Of a stretch of 14,920 nucleotides of DNA, positions 1 through 6,902 are shown one piece after another. The first letter of the stretch is position 1. The number at the start of each line of letters is the position of its first letter. A program made the position numbers and the translations under genes. The notes beneath the pieces are model-generated. The model worked only from the letters and a program-made list of their open reading frames with translations. It did no database searches and was not told the DNA's origin. Location: contig CAYTAP010000105.1 in NCBI GenBank assembly GCA_964435775.1, positions 1 to 14,920 of the forward strand, in the 5' to 3' direction. The DNA comes from CAYTAP01 sp964435775 (lineage in GTDB: Bacteria; Planctomycetota; Phycisphaerae; Tepidisphaerales; Tepidisphaeraceae).

Positions 1-887
1 AGGCAGATGATCGGCAGCACACGCCGCTCGACCACTTTCCCATACGCCCGAACCGTGATCGTTCGCCATCCCTTCTTCCGCCGGGCGGCCATCGCCTTGG
101 GCGTCGGCAGGCGGTCCCCCTTCTTCCTGGGCCGACCCCGCCGGCCTTTGCGATGTTGAGGCGGCAGTTTGTAAACGGCCGCGTCGCAGCGCATCCGGCT
201 GACCAGGTTCGTCTCGGATTCCCGGGCCGCCTGGACCATCGCCGTCGTGGCGTACTGTCCGTCGGCGGCAATGCGGATCGTCCGGCCCGGCAGGGCCGCG
301 TGCGCCTCGCGGATCATCCGCGCCCCGATCTGCTGGCGGGTCTGGAAGGGATGATCCCGGTCGCAGTCGGGCCTCTTGCGATAGAGCGTGAACAGCACCG
401 GCAGGCCGATCACCCAGTCGGGCCATCGCTTGTCCCGCATCGTCAGGCAGGCGATCACCCAATTGTGCGCCCAGTGGATGACCTGCCCGGTGGTGTTGGA
501 AACCGAGGCATCCTTGAAATAGCGGGCGCAGGCCACATGCTTGCCGCACCGCCCGCAGGTGGTGTCGTCGATGGCCAGATCGATCTGCGAATCGACCCCG
601 CGCTGCTCGATCAGCGGTCCGACGATCCGGCCGATCAGCAGATGCGACAGTTCCGACAGCGACCAGCGGGCGCGGTAAAAGAACCGCTCGTAGGTGATCC
701 AGTGCCGGGCCACATGCCCCAGCAGCGACGAAGCAATCGTGCGAATCAGATGGGTCGTCAGAGGCCGACTGCGGCACAACGCCCAACTCGTGACGATCTG
801 CACAAACACGGCGAACGTCGGCCTCGTGAACGCCGAAGACAACCGTTGACAAAGCGCATTCCATTGCGGTACCAATTTGACATCCAT
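1..887 (-). CDS. DDE-type insertion-sequence transposase, C-terminus cut by window edge
   Basis: The minus-strand frame is open from an ATG at 887 to the window edge, giving 295 complete codons and no stop. A strong AGGAGG ribosome site (893-898) lies five bases before the ATG and fixes the start. Visible features are an N-terminal helical region, then AIDDTTCGRCGKHV (D107, D108), GHNW-like AHNWVIACL near 140, LPVLFTLYRK near 163-171, and IRIAADGQY with D209. This acidic spacing and the DDT/HNW pattern match DDE endonucleases of the DDE_5 (IS701-like) type. The third catalytic acid should lie in the missing part. A Lys/Arg-rich stretch (HRKGRRGRPRKKG) follows the second Asp. The family assignment to IS701 is less sure than the call of transposase. 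No terminal repeat can be defined because only one end is present. Confidence 0.8.
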   Translation of the reverse strand, partial: MDVKLVPQWNALCQRLSSAFTRPTFAVFVQIVTSWALCRSRPLTTHLIRTIASSLLGHVARHWITYERFFYRARWSLSELSHLLIGRIVGPLIEQRGVDSQIDLAIDDTTCGRCGKHVACARYFKDASVSNTTGQVIHWAHNWVIACLTMRDKRWPDWVIGLPVLFTLYRKRPDCDRDHPFQTRQQIGARMIREAHAALPGRTIRIAADGQYATTAMVQAARESETNLVSRMRCDAAVYKLPPQHRKGRRGRPRKKGDRLPTPKAMAARRKKGWRTITVRAYGKVVERRVLPIIC

Positions 888-938
888 GTCGGCCTCCTGC
901 TGTGAGTTTTGCAACACACAATTGGAAAGCCGACATGG
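884..938 (-). promoter_or_regulatory. Inverted repeat covering the transposase start codon
   Basis: CCATGTCGGC at 884-893 and GCCGACATGG at 929-938 are perfect 10-bp inverted arms about 35 bp apart. One arm contains the transposase ATG. A transcript entering from beyond 938 could fold and hide the start codon, while one starting between the arms could not. IS10 and IS50 are known to block read-through expression in this way. Its use here is inference. Confidence 0.4.
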
Positions 939-995
939 TCTTTTTTGGAATGCCTGTTTTCATGGGAAATGGCTAAAGTTCACGGAGTGTAAGCG

Positions 996-2648
996 ATGAA
1001 TTATGGCCTATTCTGGCTCGAATTGCTCCTCATCGCCCTCTTGTGGAATGGGGCATGGATCGCATGCACCTCGCGCATTAAACGCAAGGCGATGCGCATC
1101 GCAAGCACTGCAATCCTACTGCTGATTCCGCTGCTTTGCCTGGGAGCGCTGGTCGCCGCAGCCGCGGCGTTGAAGTGGCAGGCTGATATCGAGCGCAATT
1201 GGTTCGGCTACGCGCTCTCCCTTTTTCTGGCGTTCATCGTTGGCACAATCATCATCCTGTTCGTCGCCCGCCGGCGCTACGGCGCGCTCGCCCCGATCAC
1301 AGCGACTTGGCCGCGCGGCTGGCTGGCGTTGTCCTGGCTCATCGTCGTGATGATGGCATACAACACACTGGGGGCCATGGACTTGGCCGCGCGAACCCAA
1401 TGCGGGCTGCTCTACGCGCAAGCGAACACGCTCTATCTGGCCTCGCTGCCGCCGGTAATTTCCGAAGACCAGAACGCCGCACCGCTCTATGGAGAAGCCT
1501 TCGCGCTGCTGAAAGAATACCCCGGAACCGAGGTGCATAATCCACCCGTCGGAGACAACGACGATTTCGACCCAAACGAATCCGCCACAATCGCATATCT
1601 GAAGCGCCATGCCCCGACGATCGCGCTCCTGCGCAAAGCGGCCGCGATGCCGGCATGCCGGTTCGAGACGGACCTTCGCACTCCCGCCATGTTTCCCAGT
1701 GATGACAACTTCAATGAAGTACGATCCGCGGCCAACCTTCTGAACCTCCATGCGCGTCAGGCCGTCGCGCATGACCAAACCGCCGAAGCAATGGCCGACG
1801 TTCAAGCAGTATTTGGCATGTCTCGACATGTGATGGGCCAGCCCACAATCATTTACGCGCTCGTTGGGTTTGGCCTTGAATATGTTGGCAGGCAAACACT
1901 TGAGGCGGTGCTGCCTGCCGTGATGAATCCGGAAGAACTGGCGGCGCTGCAACTGCCTCCCGCCTCGGACATCGGCCGTAAGTTGCAGCGATCGTTTTAC
2001 GGGGAAGCGCGGTGGGGCTTGCTGATGTATGTCAACATGCCGGACAACGTCCGCGCATTATCCGACAACGTCTCAATTGATCGTACGCCATATCGAGACA
2101 ACATCCGGAGCATATCGTTGTTTCGAGCGTTTCTTCTGGATGCGCAGACTTATGCGACATTGATGGATGTCGCTCAGGATTTCGCGATTAAACCCTACTA
2201 CCAGATCAAAGACAAAGCGCCGCGCGTGGTGCGGCTGGTCGCCCGAAGCGGATTGCTGGCGAAGCTGATTGTGCCGTCAATCGACAAAGTGTTCAGCAAC
2301 TCCGCCGGCGCCCAGGCGACCAACGCCAGTTGCCACGTCGCCCTCGCCATGACGCGATATCGCCTCGATCACGGCTCATTGCCGTCGAAGCTGGATGTAT
2401 TGGTCCCCAAGTATCTCGACGCCATCCCCCTCGATCCTTTCGACGGCAAACCCCTTCGCCTGGTGATCAAGGGAAATGATCATATCATCTACAGCATCGG
2501 CCCCGACGGCGTGGACGACGGCGGGACCGATATGTTTGCCCAAGGCGCCAAGAACAAAGGCGACGTCATCTTCACGCTCAAGCCACATGCCGCCCCCGCG
2601 TCGCAACCGGCGATGGAGAGTGGCGAGCAAGAGCCGCACACGAAGTAA
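996..2648 (+). CDS. Four-helix membrane protein with pseudopilin-like C-terminal tail, function unknown
   Basis: This 550-aa protein has four predicted membrane segments in its first quarter: about residues 4-23, 36-59, 69-91 and 108-128. A long, mostly helical soluble region follows. The C-terminal part contains ALAMTRYRLDHGSLPSKLD, then VPKYLDAIPLDPFDGKPLR, then YSIGPDGVDDGG ending at about 510. This run (small residue, length, LP..L..LVP.YL, P.DPF.G.PL, YS.G.DG.DDGG) resembles the distal part of type II secretion-like pseudopilins and is common as a stand-alone tail in planctomycete proteins. The N-terminal pilin helix and prepilin cleavage site are missing, so it is not itself a pilin. 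The last 40 residues are polar and probably disordered. A weak GGAG lies about 10 bases before the ATG. It is divergent from the transposase, 108 bp away. I do not recognise a specific function. Confidence 0.75.
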   Translation: MNYGLFWLELLLIALLWNGAWIACTSRIKRKAMRIASTAILLLIPLLCLGALVAAAAALKWQADIERNWFGYALSLFLAFIVGTIIILFVARRRYGALAPITATWPRGWLALSWLIVVMMAYNTLGAMDLAARTQCGLLYAQANTLYLASLPPVISEDQNAAPLYGEAFALLKEYPGTEVHNPPVGDNDDFDPNESATIAYLKRHAPTIALLRKAAAMPACRFETDLRTPAMFPSDDNFNEVRSAANLLNLHARQAVAHDQTAEAMADVQAVFGMSRHVMGQPTIIYALVGFGLEYVGRQTLEAVLPAVMNPEELAALQLPPASDIGRKLQRSFYGEARWGLLMYVNMPDNVRALSDNVSIDRTPYRDNIRSISLFRAFLLDAQTYATLMDVAQDFAIKPYYQIKDKAPRVVRLVARSGLLAKLIVPSIDKVFSNSAGAQATNASCHVALAMTRYRLDHGSLPSKLDVLVPKYLDAIPLDPFDGKPLRLVIKGNDHIIYSIGPDGVDDGGTDMFAQGAKNKGDVIFTLKPHAAPASQPAMESGEQEPHTK

Positions 2649-2827
2649 AGCGGTTGGTACCGCCAAAGCGCAACCGCTTCCGTCGCGCACGGCGCCTGTC
2701 CACCGCCTTCCGTAGCACGGTCATCTTGACCGTGGTCCGCCGTACGCGGCGGACATCGGGCGGCACCCCGACCGATCCTGCAAGAGCGAAGCGTTTTGTT
2801 TGTGGGCGCCGGCATCTGCAAGCCGGT
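2649..2827. repeat. Spacer with two tandem perfect hairpins
   Basis: Directly after the membrane-protein gene lie CACGGTCA-tct-TGACCGTG (2716-2734) and GTCCGCCG-tacg-CGGCGGAC (2735-2754), two abutting perfect 8-bp-stem hairpins. A weaker CCGGC...GCCGG pair follows (2809-2826). No T-tract follows either stem, so they are not typical intrinsic terminators, though they could slow or end transcription. The second hairpin belongs to the CGGAC/GTCCG palindrome class seen elsewhere in the window. No gene was seen here. Confidence 0.6.
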
Positions 2828-2866
2828 TTGCCTTCATCACTTTGGCATATTACTATAAGCAATATG
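2828..2866 (+). promoter_or_regulatory. Candidate higBA promoter and operator
   Basis: TTGCCT (2828-2833), a 17-bp spacer and TACTAT (2851-2856) form a plausible sigma70-like promoter. The start would fall near 2863, one base before the higB ATG, predicting a leaderless mRNA, which fits the absence of a ribosome site. CATATT (2846-2851) and AATATG (2861-2866) form an inverted repeat that overlaps the -10 and the start codon. Its position suits an operator for autoregulation by HigA, as is known for higBA loci. Confidence 0.4.
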
Positions 2867-3172
2867 ACGGTCGTTGGCTTTGATGTCGCGATTCGGTTTG
2901 GTCGAAAGCACCGGGATGCGATGAACTGGCTGAACCAATTCCGAGAAACGGCCAAGAATCAGTCATGGGCCAGCCTCGCCGACGTGCGCAAATCCTTCCG
3001 CCACGCCGACGGCGTCAAGCTCACAAGCGGCAACGTGGTGACGGTGTTCAACGTCAAGGGAAACGAATACCGCCTGCTGACAAGGATCAAATACGCCATC
3101 GAGGTTGTGGAGATTCTGGCTGCCATGACGCACAACGAATACGACGAAGAACGCTGGAAACAACGATACTGA
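2864..3172 (+). CDS. higB: HigB-family mRNA interferase toxin
   Basis: The protein has 102 residues, the usual size for the HigB_toxin family (RelE-like fold). These toxins cut mRNA on the ribosome and are neutralised by the HigA antitoxin. The family pattern is clear: an N-terminal strand and helix (FGRKHRDAMNWLNQF), SWASLADVRKSF with the polar helix before it, HADGV, the core FNVKGNEYRLLTRI at 62-75, and the signature THNEYD at 89-94 with H90 and Y93. The frame is also open upstream to 2654, but the family begins at this ATG. No Shine-Dalgarno is seen, consistent with a leaderless transcript from the promoter just upstream. The higA gene follows after 10 bp. The toxin-first order is typical of higBA. 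Confidence 0.88.
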   Translation: MTVVGFDVAIRFGRKHRDAMNWLNQFRETAKNQSWASLADVRKSFRHADGVKLTSGNVVTVFNVKGNEYRLLTRIKYAIEVVEILAAMTHNEYDEERWKQRY

Positions 3173-3182
3173 GGAGATCGGC

Positions 3183-3593
3183 ATGAACACCAAAAGCAAA
3201 CATCAACCCGACGCCTACCTGAAGCTTGTGCGGGATTTCCCCCTCAAAACCATCCGCACCGCGGCCGATCACAAGGCGGCGATGAAGCATCCCCTGTTTT
3301 CCCGCCCGGAAGAATCGCTCAACGGAGATGAGATCGAGTATCTGCGAGTGCTCGCCACTTTGATCGAACAGTACGAAGCCAAGGCGTTGCCCATTGTCAA
3401 AGCCCCCGTCCATGAGAGATTGCGCTTCCTGGTGGAGGAATCGGAAATGGGTCAGGCGGCCCTGGCCAAGCTCCTCGGCATCGGACAGCCCGCCATCAGC
3501 TTGATCCTCAGCGGCAAGCGCGGCTTGACGACCGAAGCCGTAAGGCGGCTGGCCGATCATTTCCATGTGTCGCCGGCGTATTTCATTGGCTAA
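3183..3593 (+). CDS. higA: HigA-family antitoxin with XRE-type HTH
   Basis: This is a 136-aa protein with a helical N-terminal region (about 1-70), likely the toxin-binding part, and an XRE/Cro-type helix-turn-helix at about 78-135. The HTH core is QAALAKLLGIGQPAISLILS, followed by GKRGLTTEAVRRLADHFHVSP. A strong GAGGAG ribosome site precedes the ATG, so antitoxin translation should be efficient compared with the apparently leaderless toxin, as expected for a toxin-antitoxin pair. It should bind and inactivate HigB and, as a complex, repress the promoter overlapping the higB start. It ends 57 bp from the convergent prmC gene. The size and C-terminal HTH fit the COG5499-type HigA group, although that subgroup placement is from memory of the pattern. 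Confidence 0.87.
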   Translation: MNTKSKHQPDAYLKLVRDFPLKTIRTAADHKAAMKHPLFSRPEESLNGDEIEYLRVLATLIEQYEAKALPIVKAPVHERLRFLVEESEMGQAALAKLLGIGQPAISLILSGKRGLTTEAVRRLADHFHVSPAYFIG

Positions 3594-3650
3594 GGACCGG
3601 AAGGGCCTCAATGCGGGTGGTGTGTGCCGATCTCATCGCTTTGTTCTTCA

Positions 3651-4544
3651 TCAATCCCCCTTCACCGCCGTCACCACGCGGTCATGGCCGGCGTAATCCT
3701 TCAGCACACGGATCTCCTTCAAACCTTTCGTCGCAGCCATGAGGCCCCCCACCGCTTCGCCCTGGTTGAACTGAATCTCCAGATAGATTCGCCCCCCGAC
3801 GGCCAATCGATCCGCCGCACCAGCCAATATCCGGCGATGAAACGCCAGGCCATCCTCGCCGCCATCGAGCGCCTCGTGCGGCTCGTAGTCGCGGACGTTG
3901 CGATCGAGTTTGGCGATGTCGCCGCTGGGAATGTACGGGGGATTGCTGACGATCAGATCGAACGGCTGCACATCGGCGATATCCCCCTGGGCGCTGATCG
4001 GTTCATACAAATCCCCCGTTAAGATGCGGACGCGATCGCTCAATCCCAGCTTCGCGGCATTGGCCGACGCGACCTGGACGGCCTTGTCGCTCAGGTCGGT
4101 CGCCACGGCGCTCGCGCCCTTCAATCGCTCCAATATCGCCAGCACGATGCACCCGCTGCCGGTGCAGAGGTCGAGCACGCGGGCGTGTTCGAGACCCACC
4201 GTGCGCCTGGCCATTTGCAGGACGTTTTCGACGAGTGTTTCGGTGTCGGGGCGCGGAATGAGCACCCCCCTGTCCACGAGGAGCTCCAGATTGAAAAACG
4301 GCGCCTTGCCCGTCAGATACGCGATTGGTTCCTGCTCCCCGGCCCGTCGGACCAGCTCGCGGAATCGCTCAAGCTCCGTCTCCCCCACCGCCCGTTCATA
4401 ATTCGTGTAAAGCTGAATCCGCGGCAGCGCCATGACATGCCCAAGCAAAAGCTCGGCCGACAACCGCGGTGAATCGACCTGCTTGCGCTGAAAGAATCCC
4501 GTCGTCCACTCCAACAGACGACGCACCGTCCATGACTCAGCCAT
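3651..4544 (-). CDS. prmC: Release-factor glutamine N5-methyltransferase PrmC (HemK)
   Basis: PrmC methylates the glutamine of the GGQ motif of release factors 1 and 2 using S-adenosylmethionine, which improves translation termination. The 297 residues match the family length. Residues 1-90 form the helical release-factor-binding domain. IPRPDTE (96-102) is the conserved linker, DLCTGSG (125-131) is SAM motif I, and NPPY (201-204) is the catalytic signature that holds the target glutamine. A TAGAAT hexamer seven bases before the ATG and no ribosome site suggest a leaderless transcript, though read-through from the reductase gene 70 bp upstream is equally possible. In many bacteria prmC follows prfA; prfA is not here. 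It converges on higA. Confidence 0.95.
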   Translation of the reverse strand: MAESWTVRRLLEWTTGFFQRKQVDSPRLSAELLLGHVMALPRIQLYTNYERAVGETELERFRELVRRAGEQEPIAYLTGKAPFFNLELLVDRGVLIPRPDTETLVENVLQMARRTVGLEHARVLDLCTGSGCIVLAILERLKGASAVATDLSDKAVQVASANAAKLGLSDRVRILTGDLYEPISAQGDIADVQPFDLIVSNPPYIPSGDIAKLDRNVRDYEPHEALDGGEDGLAFHRRILAGAADRLAVGGRIYLEIQFNQGEAVGGLMAATKGLKEIRVLKDYAGHDRVVTAVKGD

Positions 4545-4614
4545 GCGCGTGATTCTAAATGCGGCGGCGGACGTTGGACAGGGGAGCGGGTTCGCCGAAC
4601 ATTTCAGCGCGAAG

Positions 4615-5634
4615 TCACACCTTCATATTCGAGCTGTGGCCCGGGAAGATATGCGCCTTGGGATCGAGGAAATGCTTGGCGTAGTTGACGGCGATCGCGA
4701 CTTCGCCGAAGCCGGTGGCGATCAGCTTGAGTTTGCCGGCGTAGGTCGTCACATCGCCGGCCGCGAAGATGCCCGGGCGATTGGTCTGCATCATCGAATC
4801 GACGTTGATCTGCCCCCCCTCCACGTTCAAGCCCCAGTGCGCCAGTGGCCCGAGGGAGCTGACGAAGCCGATGTTGACAAGCACCGCGTCGAGCTCCAGC
4901 CGCTTTTCGTCTTTAGTGCGATTGTCGTAAACAGTCGCATGTTCGATTTTCCCCGACCCGCCGATTGATTTCAGTTCGTGGAAGGTGTGAATGCGGGTTG
5001 GTCCCTTGCGCATTTCCGCGACGGCATGTTCATGGGCGCGGAACTGATCGCGTCGATGGATGAGGGTGACTTCCGCCGCCACGCCGCCGAGCGCGTTGGC
5101 CCAGTCCACGGCGCTGTCCCCGCCGCCGACGATGAGCAGGCGCTGGCTGCGGAACGTGTCGATTGATTTGACGAAGTAATGGAGCCCGCGCCCGCGATAC
5201 TCGGCGGCGTTGGGCAACGCGAGGGTCTTGGGTTGAAACGCCCCGACGCCGGCCGCCAGGACGATGGTCTTGGCGCGCCACTGCTTGTCGGTCGCGTGAA
5301 TCGTATAGACGCCGCTTGCCTGGTCATGCTCGAGCGAGGAGACCTGCTGCCCCAGCGCGATCGTCGGCTTGGCGTGCATCGCCTGTTCCACGAGCTGCGC
5401 GACGAGGTCCTTGGCGAGCACCTTGGGGAAGCCCGCGACATCGTAGATGTATTTTTCGGGGTAGAGCGTGGTGAGCTGTCCGCCAAGCACGTCGAGGGAA
5501 TCGATCAGGAGCACGGACATGCCGCGCAATCCCGCGTAAAATGCCCCAAAAAGCCCGGTCGGCCCGGCGCCCACGATGGCGATGTCAAATACGGCGCTCT
5601 GGCCGTCCGTCGTTGTTTTCAAGCTGTCAGTCAT
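4615..5634 (-). CDS. Ferredoxin--NADP(+) reductase, thioredoxin-reductase-like type
   Basis: This 339-aa flavoprotein has the FAD-binding GAGPTG at 22-27, a YPEK/AGFP segment at 58-70, NADPH-binding GGGDSA at 170-175, IHRRDQFRAHE at 192-202 and the second FAD contact AAGDVTTYAGK at 291-301. The CxxC redox pair of thioredoxin reductase is absent between the NADP motifs, which identifies the ferredoxin/flavodoxin-NADP+ reductase branch (YumC-like). The C-terminal extension ends PGHSSNMKV, where this family stacks a C-terminal residue on the flavin. It would exchange electrons between ferredoxin and NADPH in the cytoplasm. It lacks a ribosome site, and its predicted transcription start is about six bases before the ATG. 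prmC lies 70 bp downstream on the same strand. Confidence 0.92.
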   Translation of the reverse strand: MTDSLKTTTDGQSAVFDIAIVGAGPTGLFGAFYAGLRGMSVLLIDSLDVLGGQLTTLYPEKYIYDVAGFPKVLAKDLVAQLVEQAMHAKPTIALGQQVSSLEHDQASGVYTIHATDKQWRAKTIVLAAGVGAFQPKTLALPNAAEYRGRGLHYFVKSIDTFRSQRLLIVGGGDSAVDWANALGGVAAEVTLIHRRDQFRAHEHAVAEMRKGPTRIHTFHELKSIGGSGKIEHATVYDNRTKDEKRLELDAVLVNIGFVSSLGPLAHWGLNVEGGQINVDSMMQTNRPGIFAAGDVTTYAGKLKLIATGFGEVAIAVNYAKHFLDPKAHIFPGHSSNMKV

Positions 5635-5646
5635 AATGGTCGGACA

Positions 5647-5675
5647 ATAATAGCGGGAACAAAATAAATTGGCAG
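5647..5675 (-). promoter_or_regulatory. Candidate promoter for the ferredoxin-NADP reductase
   Basis: Read on the minus strand: CTGCCA (5670-5675), a 17-bp spacer and TATTAT (5647-5652), 4/6 and 5/6 matches to sigma70 hexamers. The start would lie near 5640, only about six bases before the ATG at 5634, consistent with the missing ribosome site. Confidence 0.4.
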
Positions 5676-5685
5676 AGGGGGATTG

Positions 5686-5805
5686 ATTTTCAATTTTTGA
5701 TTTTCGATTTTTGATTTTGGATTGGGGCGAGCGGAACGGTAAATAGACGATGATGCGTGCCTCTTCCTCGCTTCAATCGAAAATCACCAATCAATAATCG
5801 AAAAT
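5686..5805. repeat. Inverted pair of AT-rich GATTTTCGATT repeats (copies A and B)
   Basis: Copy A (about 5686-5727) reads as repeated GATTTTCGATTTTTGATTTT units. Copy B (5774-5805) carries the complement, CAATCGAAAATCACCAATCA and onward. Together they bracket about 45 bp of unrelated sequence. Copy B is 31/32 identical to copy C at 6864-6895 in the same orientation. Copy B overlaps the stop codon of the HTH/TM gene, and copy A lies just upstream of the reductase promoter. Similar low-complexity repeats occur between genes of several environmental bacteria; that statement is from memory. Confidence 0.75.
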
Positions 5806-6516
5806 GGCCTTCAGCATGCCCTTGGCGGACAGGGGGCGCGTCGTGGGAGCCTTGGCGGCCGCCGCCGCGTTGGCGTTGGTTGCCGCCCCCTGCTTCGCGC
5901 TCAATTGGCTGGCGGACAATTCCCCCTGGGCGTGAGCGGCTTCGATGCGGGCCTGCTCGGCCTGGCGACGGAAAGTTTCGGCGTCGCGGGCATTGTTGTC
6001 CGCCATGACTGACGCGATTTTCACCTGCGCCGTAAGGGTTTCCACCTCCGCATGGGCCCGGGTGACCGAATGCGTGGCATAAACGACTGACAGGAATAAC
6101 GCGACCGCCAGCCCCCCTGCCATCGACCATGCCAGCCGCGACCCCACGCGCGACCGCCGCATCTGCGCGGCGGCGACCGTGAGGGACTGCTGGTACGCCA
6201 CAATCGCCAGGTCGCTGCGTCGGATGCGATCCTCATGCAACGCGAGCATCGTCTGACCGCCGTCGTCGGACAGGGGGTCATGAAGAGCGCCGGGCGCACC
6301 GATGGCGTAATTCGCGTCCGTCGATTCGGAGGCCGAAGCACCATGCCGGTGCCCGGCTGGCGCGGCGTCGGTGTCCGGAACCGACACCATCACCTCGCGT
6401 CGGCCATTGTTCAGACGTGTTTCCACTTCGCCTTTGGTGATGCGACGATGAAGGGTGCGCGAGGAAATGCCGAGCGTCAGTGCCGCCTCTTCCAATGTCT
6501 GCCATGCGGTTGCCAT
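5791..6516 (-). CDS. Membrane-anchored HTH protein with C-terminal coiled coil, function unknown
   Basis: The start is set by GGAGG at 6522-6526, five bases before the ATG at 6516, giving 241 aa; the longer upstream frame lacks such support. Residues about 4-46 (AWQTLEEAALTLGISSRTLHR, then RRITKGEVETRL) look like a MerR/excisionase-type winged HTH. A polar linker (47-95) follows, then a helix to 125, one transmembrane segment (about 127-148) and an Ala/Glu/Gln-rich helix likely to form a coiled coil (151-206). The tail is low in complexity (Ala, Thr, Pro). Basic residues before the membrane segment (MRRSRVGSR) predict the HTH inside and the coiled coil outside the cytoplasm. The last codons (...IFDY, stop) lie inside an intergenic-type repeat. 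It is downstream of parB on the same strand. A membrane-tethered regulator or DNA anchor fits the architecture, but no specific family is recognised. Confidence 0.72.
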   Translation of the reverse strand: MATAWQTLEEAALTLGISSRTLHRRITKGEVETRLNNGRREVMVSVPDTDAAPAGHRHGASASESTDANYAIGAPGALHDPLSDDGGQTMLALHEDRIRRSDLAIVAYQQSLTVAAAQMRRSRVGSRLAWSMAGGLAVALFLSVVYATHSVTRAHAEVETLTAQVKIASVMADNNARDAETFRRQAEQARIEAAHAQGELSASQLSAKQGAATNANAAAAAKAPTTRPLSAKGMLKAIFDY

Positions 6517-6720
6517 GTCAGCCTCCATGCTGATTCGGCGGACGTGTCCGCCTATGGATGTGGTATCGGCCCGGCCTCCATGCCGGCGTGAGTCCGATAA
6601 TCCAAGCAAACTGTATCATTTATAACACGTCAGACAAGAGGACGGACATAAAAGATGGAATGGCAGAATGCTAACAAACACCAAACATGAAATGCGGCCA
6701 AGCCACTGGGCGTCGAATAC
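6517..6720. other. Leader region of the HTH gene with palindromes, otherwise empty
   Basis: GGCGGAC-gt-GTCCGCC (6537-6552) is a perfect 7-bp-stem palindrome 20 bp before the HTH gene start, and CCGGC...GCCGG (6571-6586) is a second, weaker hairpin. They may form an operator or may be dispersed repeats. A TATAAA-like element lies near 6620, but I could not pair it with a convincing -35. From about 6640 to 6720 I see no gene or motif. Confidence 0.45.
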
Positions 6721-6809
6721 ATTTCCGCGCAGAGACGCAGAGATCGCAGAGAAGGCAATCTAAATGATATTGTATTTCTCCGCGGCCTCTGCGTCTCTGC
6801 GCAGAAAAT
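6721..6809. repeat. 89-bp imperfect inverted repeat, AGACGCAGAG type
   Basis: The left arm (6721-6754) and the reverse complement of the right arm (6775-6809) align along their full length. Both contain GCGCAGAGACGCAGAG, then a few mismatches, then a CGCAGAGAA/CGCGGAGAA end, around a loop of about 20 bp. The translation gives familiar spurious peptides such as LRSLRLCAE. It resembles a dispersed palindromic element, not a gene. It lies between parB and the HTH gene. Confidence 0.75.
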
Positions 6810-6863
6810 CATTTTTATGCTCTCTACGATCCGTGAAGAGGCTGCATTCCGAAGGCAGTCAGA

Positions 6864-6902
6864 CAATCGAAAATCACCAATCAAAAATCGAAAATCCAAA
6901 AT
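6864..6902. repeat. AT-rich GATTTTCGATT repeat (copy C) abutting parS
   Basis: Positions 6864-6895 match 5774-5805 at 31 of 32 positions. The AT-rich tract runs directly into the parS palindrome at 6903. Confidence 0.75.

Noticed and set aside
153..905. A 250-codon open frame on the plus strand
   Set aside because: It is antisense to the transposase, which has DDE motifs and an AGGAGG site on the minus strand. The plus-strand product is Arg/Pro-rich and unlike any family.
1116..1952. A 278-codon minus-strand frame inside the membrane-protein gene
   Set aside because: It is antisense to a protein with clear membrane helices and a recognisable tail. No domain is visible in the antisense product.
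3594..3650. Intrinsic terminator between convergent higA and prmC
   Set aside because: Only a weak GGACC/GGGCC pairing without a T-tract was found, which is not enough to call.
5690..6130. A minus-strand frame of 146 codons overlapping the HTH gene
   Set aside because: It is a different frame of the same strand as the HTH/TM gene and ends in repeat sequence. It has no ribosome site or recognisable domain.
6630..6899. An 89-codon minus-strand frame (MDFRFLIGDFRL...)
   Set aside because: It consists almost entirely of two dispersed repeats read as protein, a familiar false gene type.
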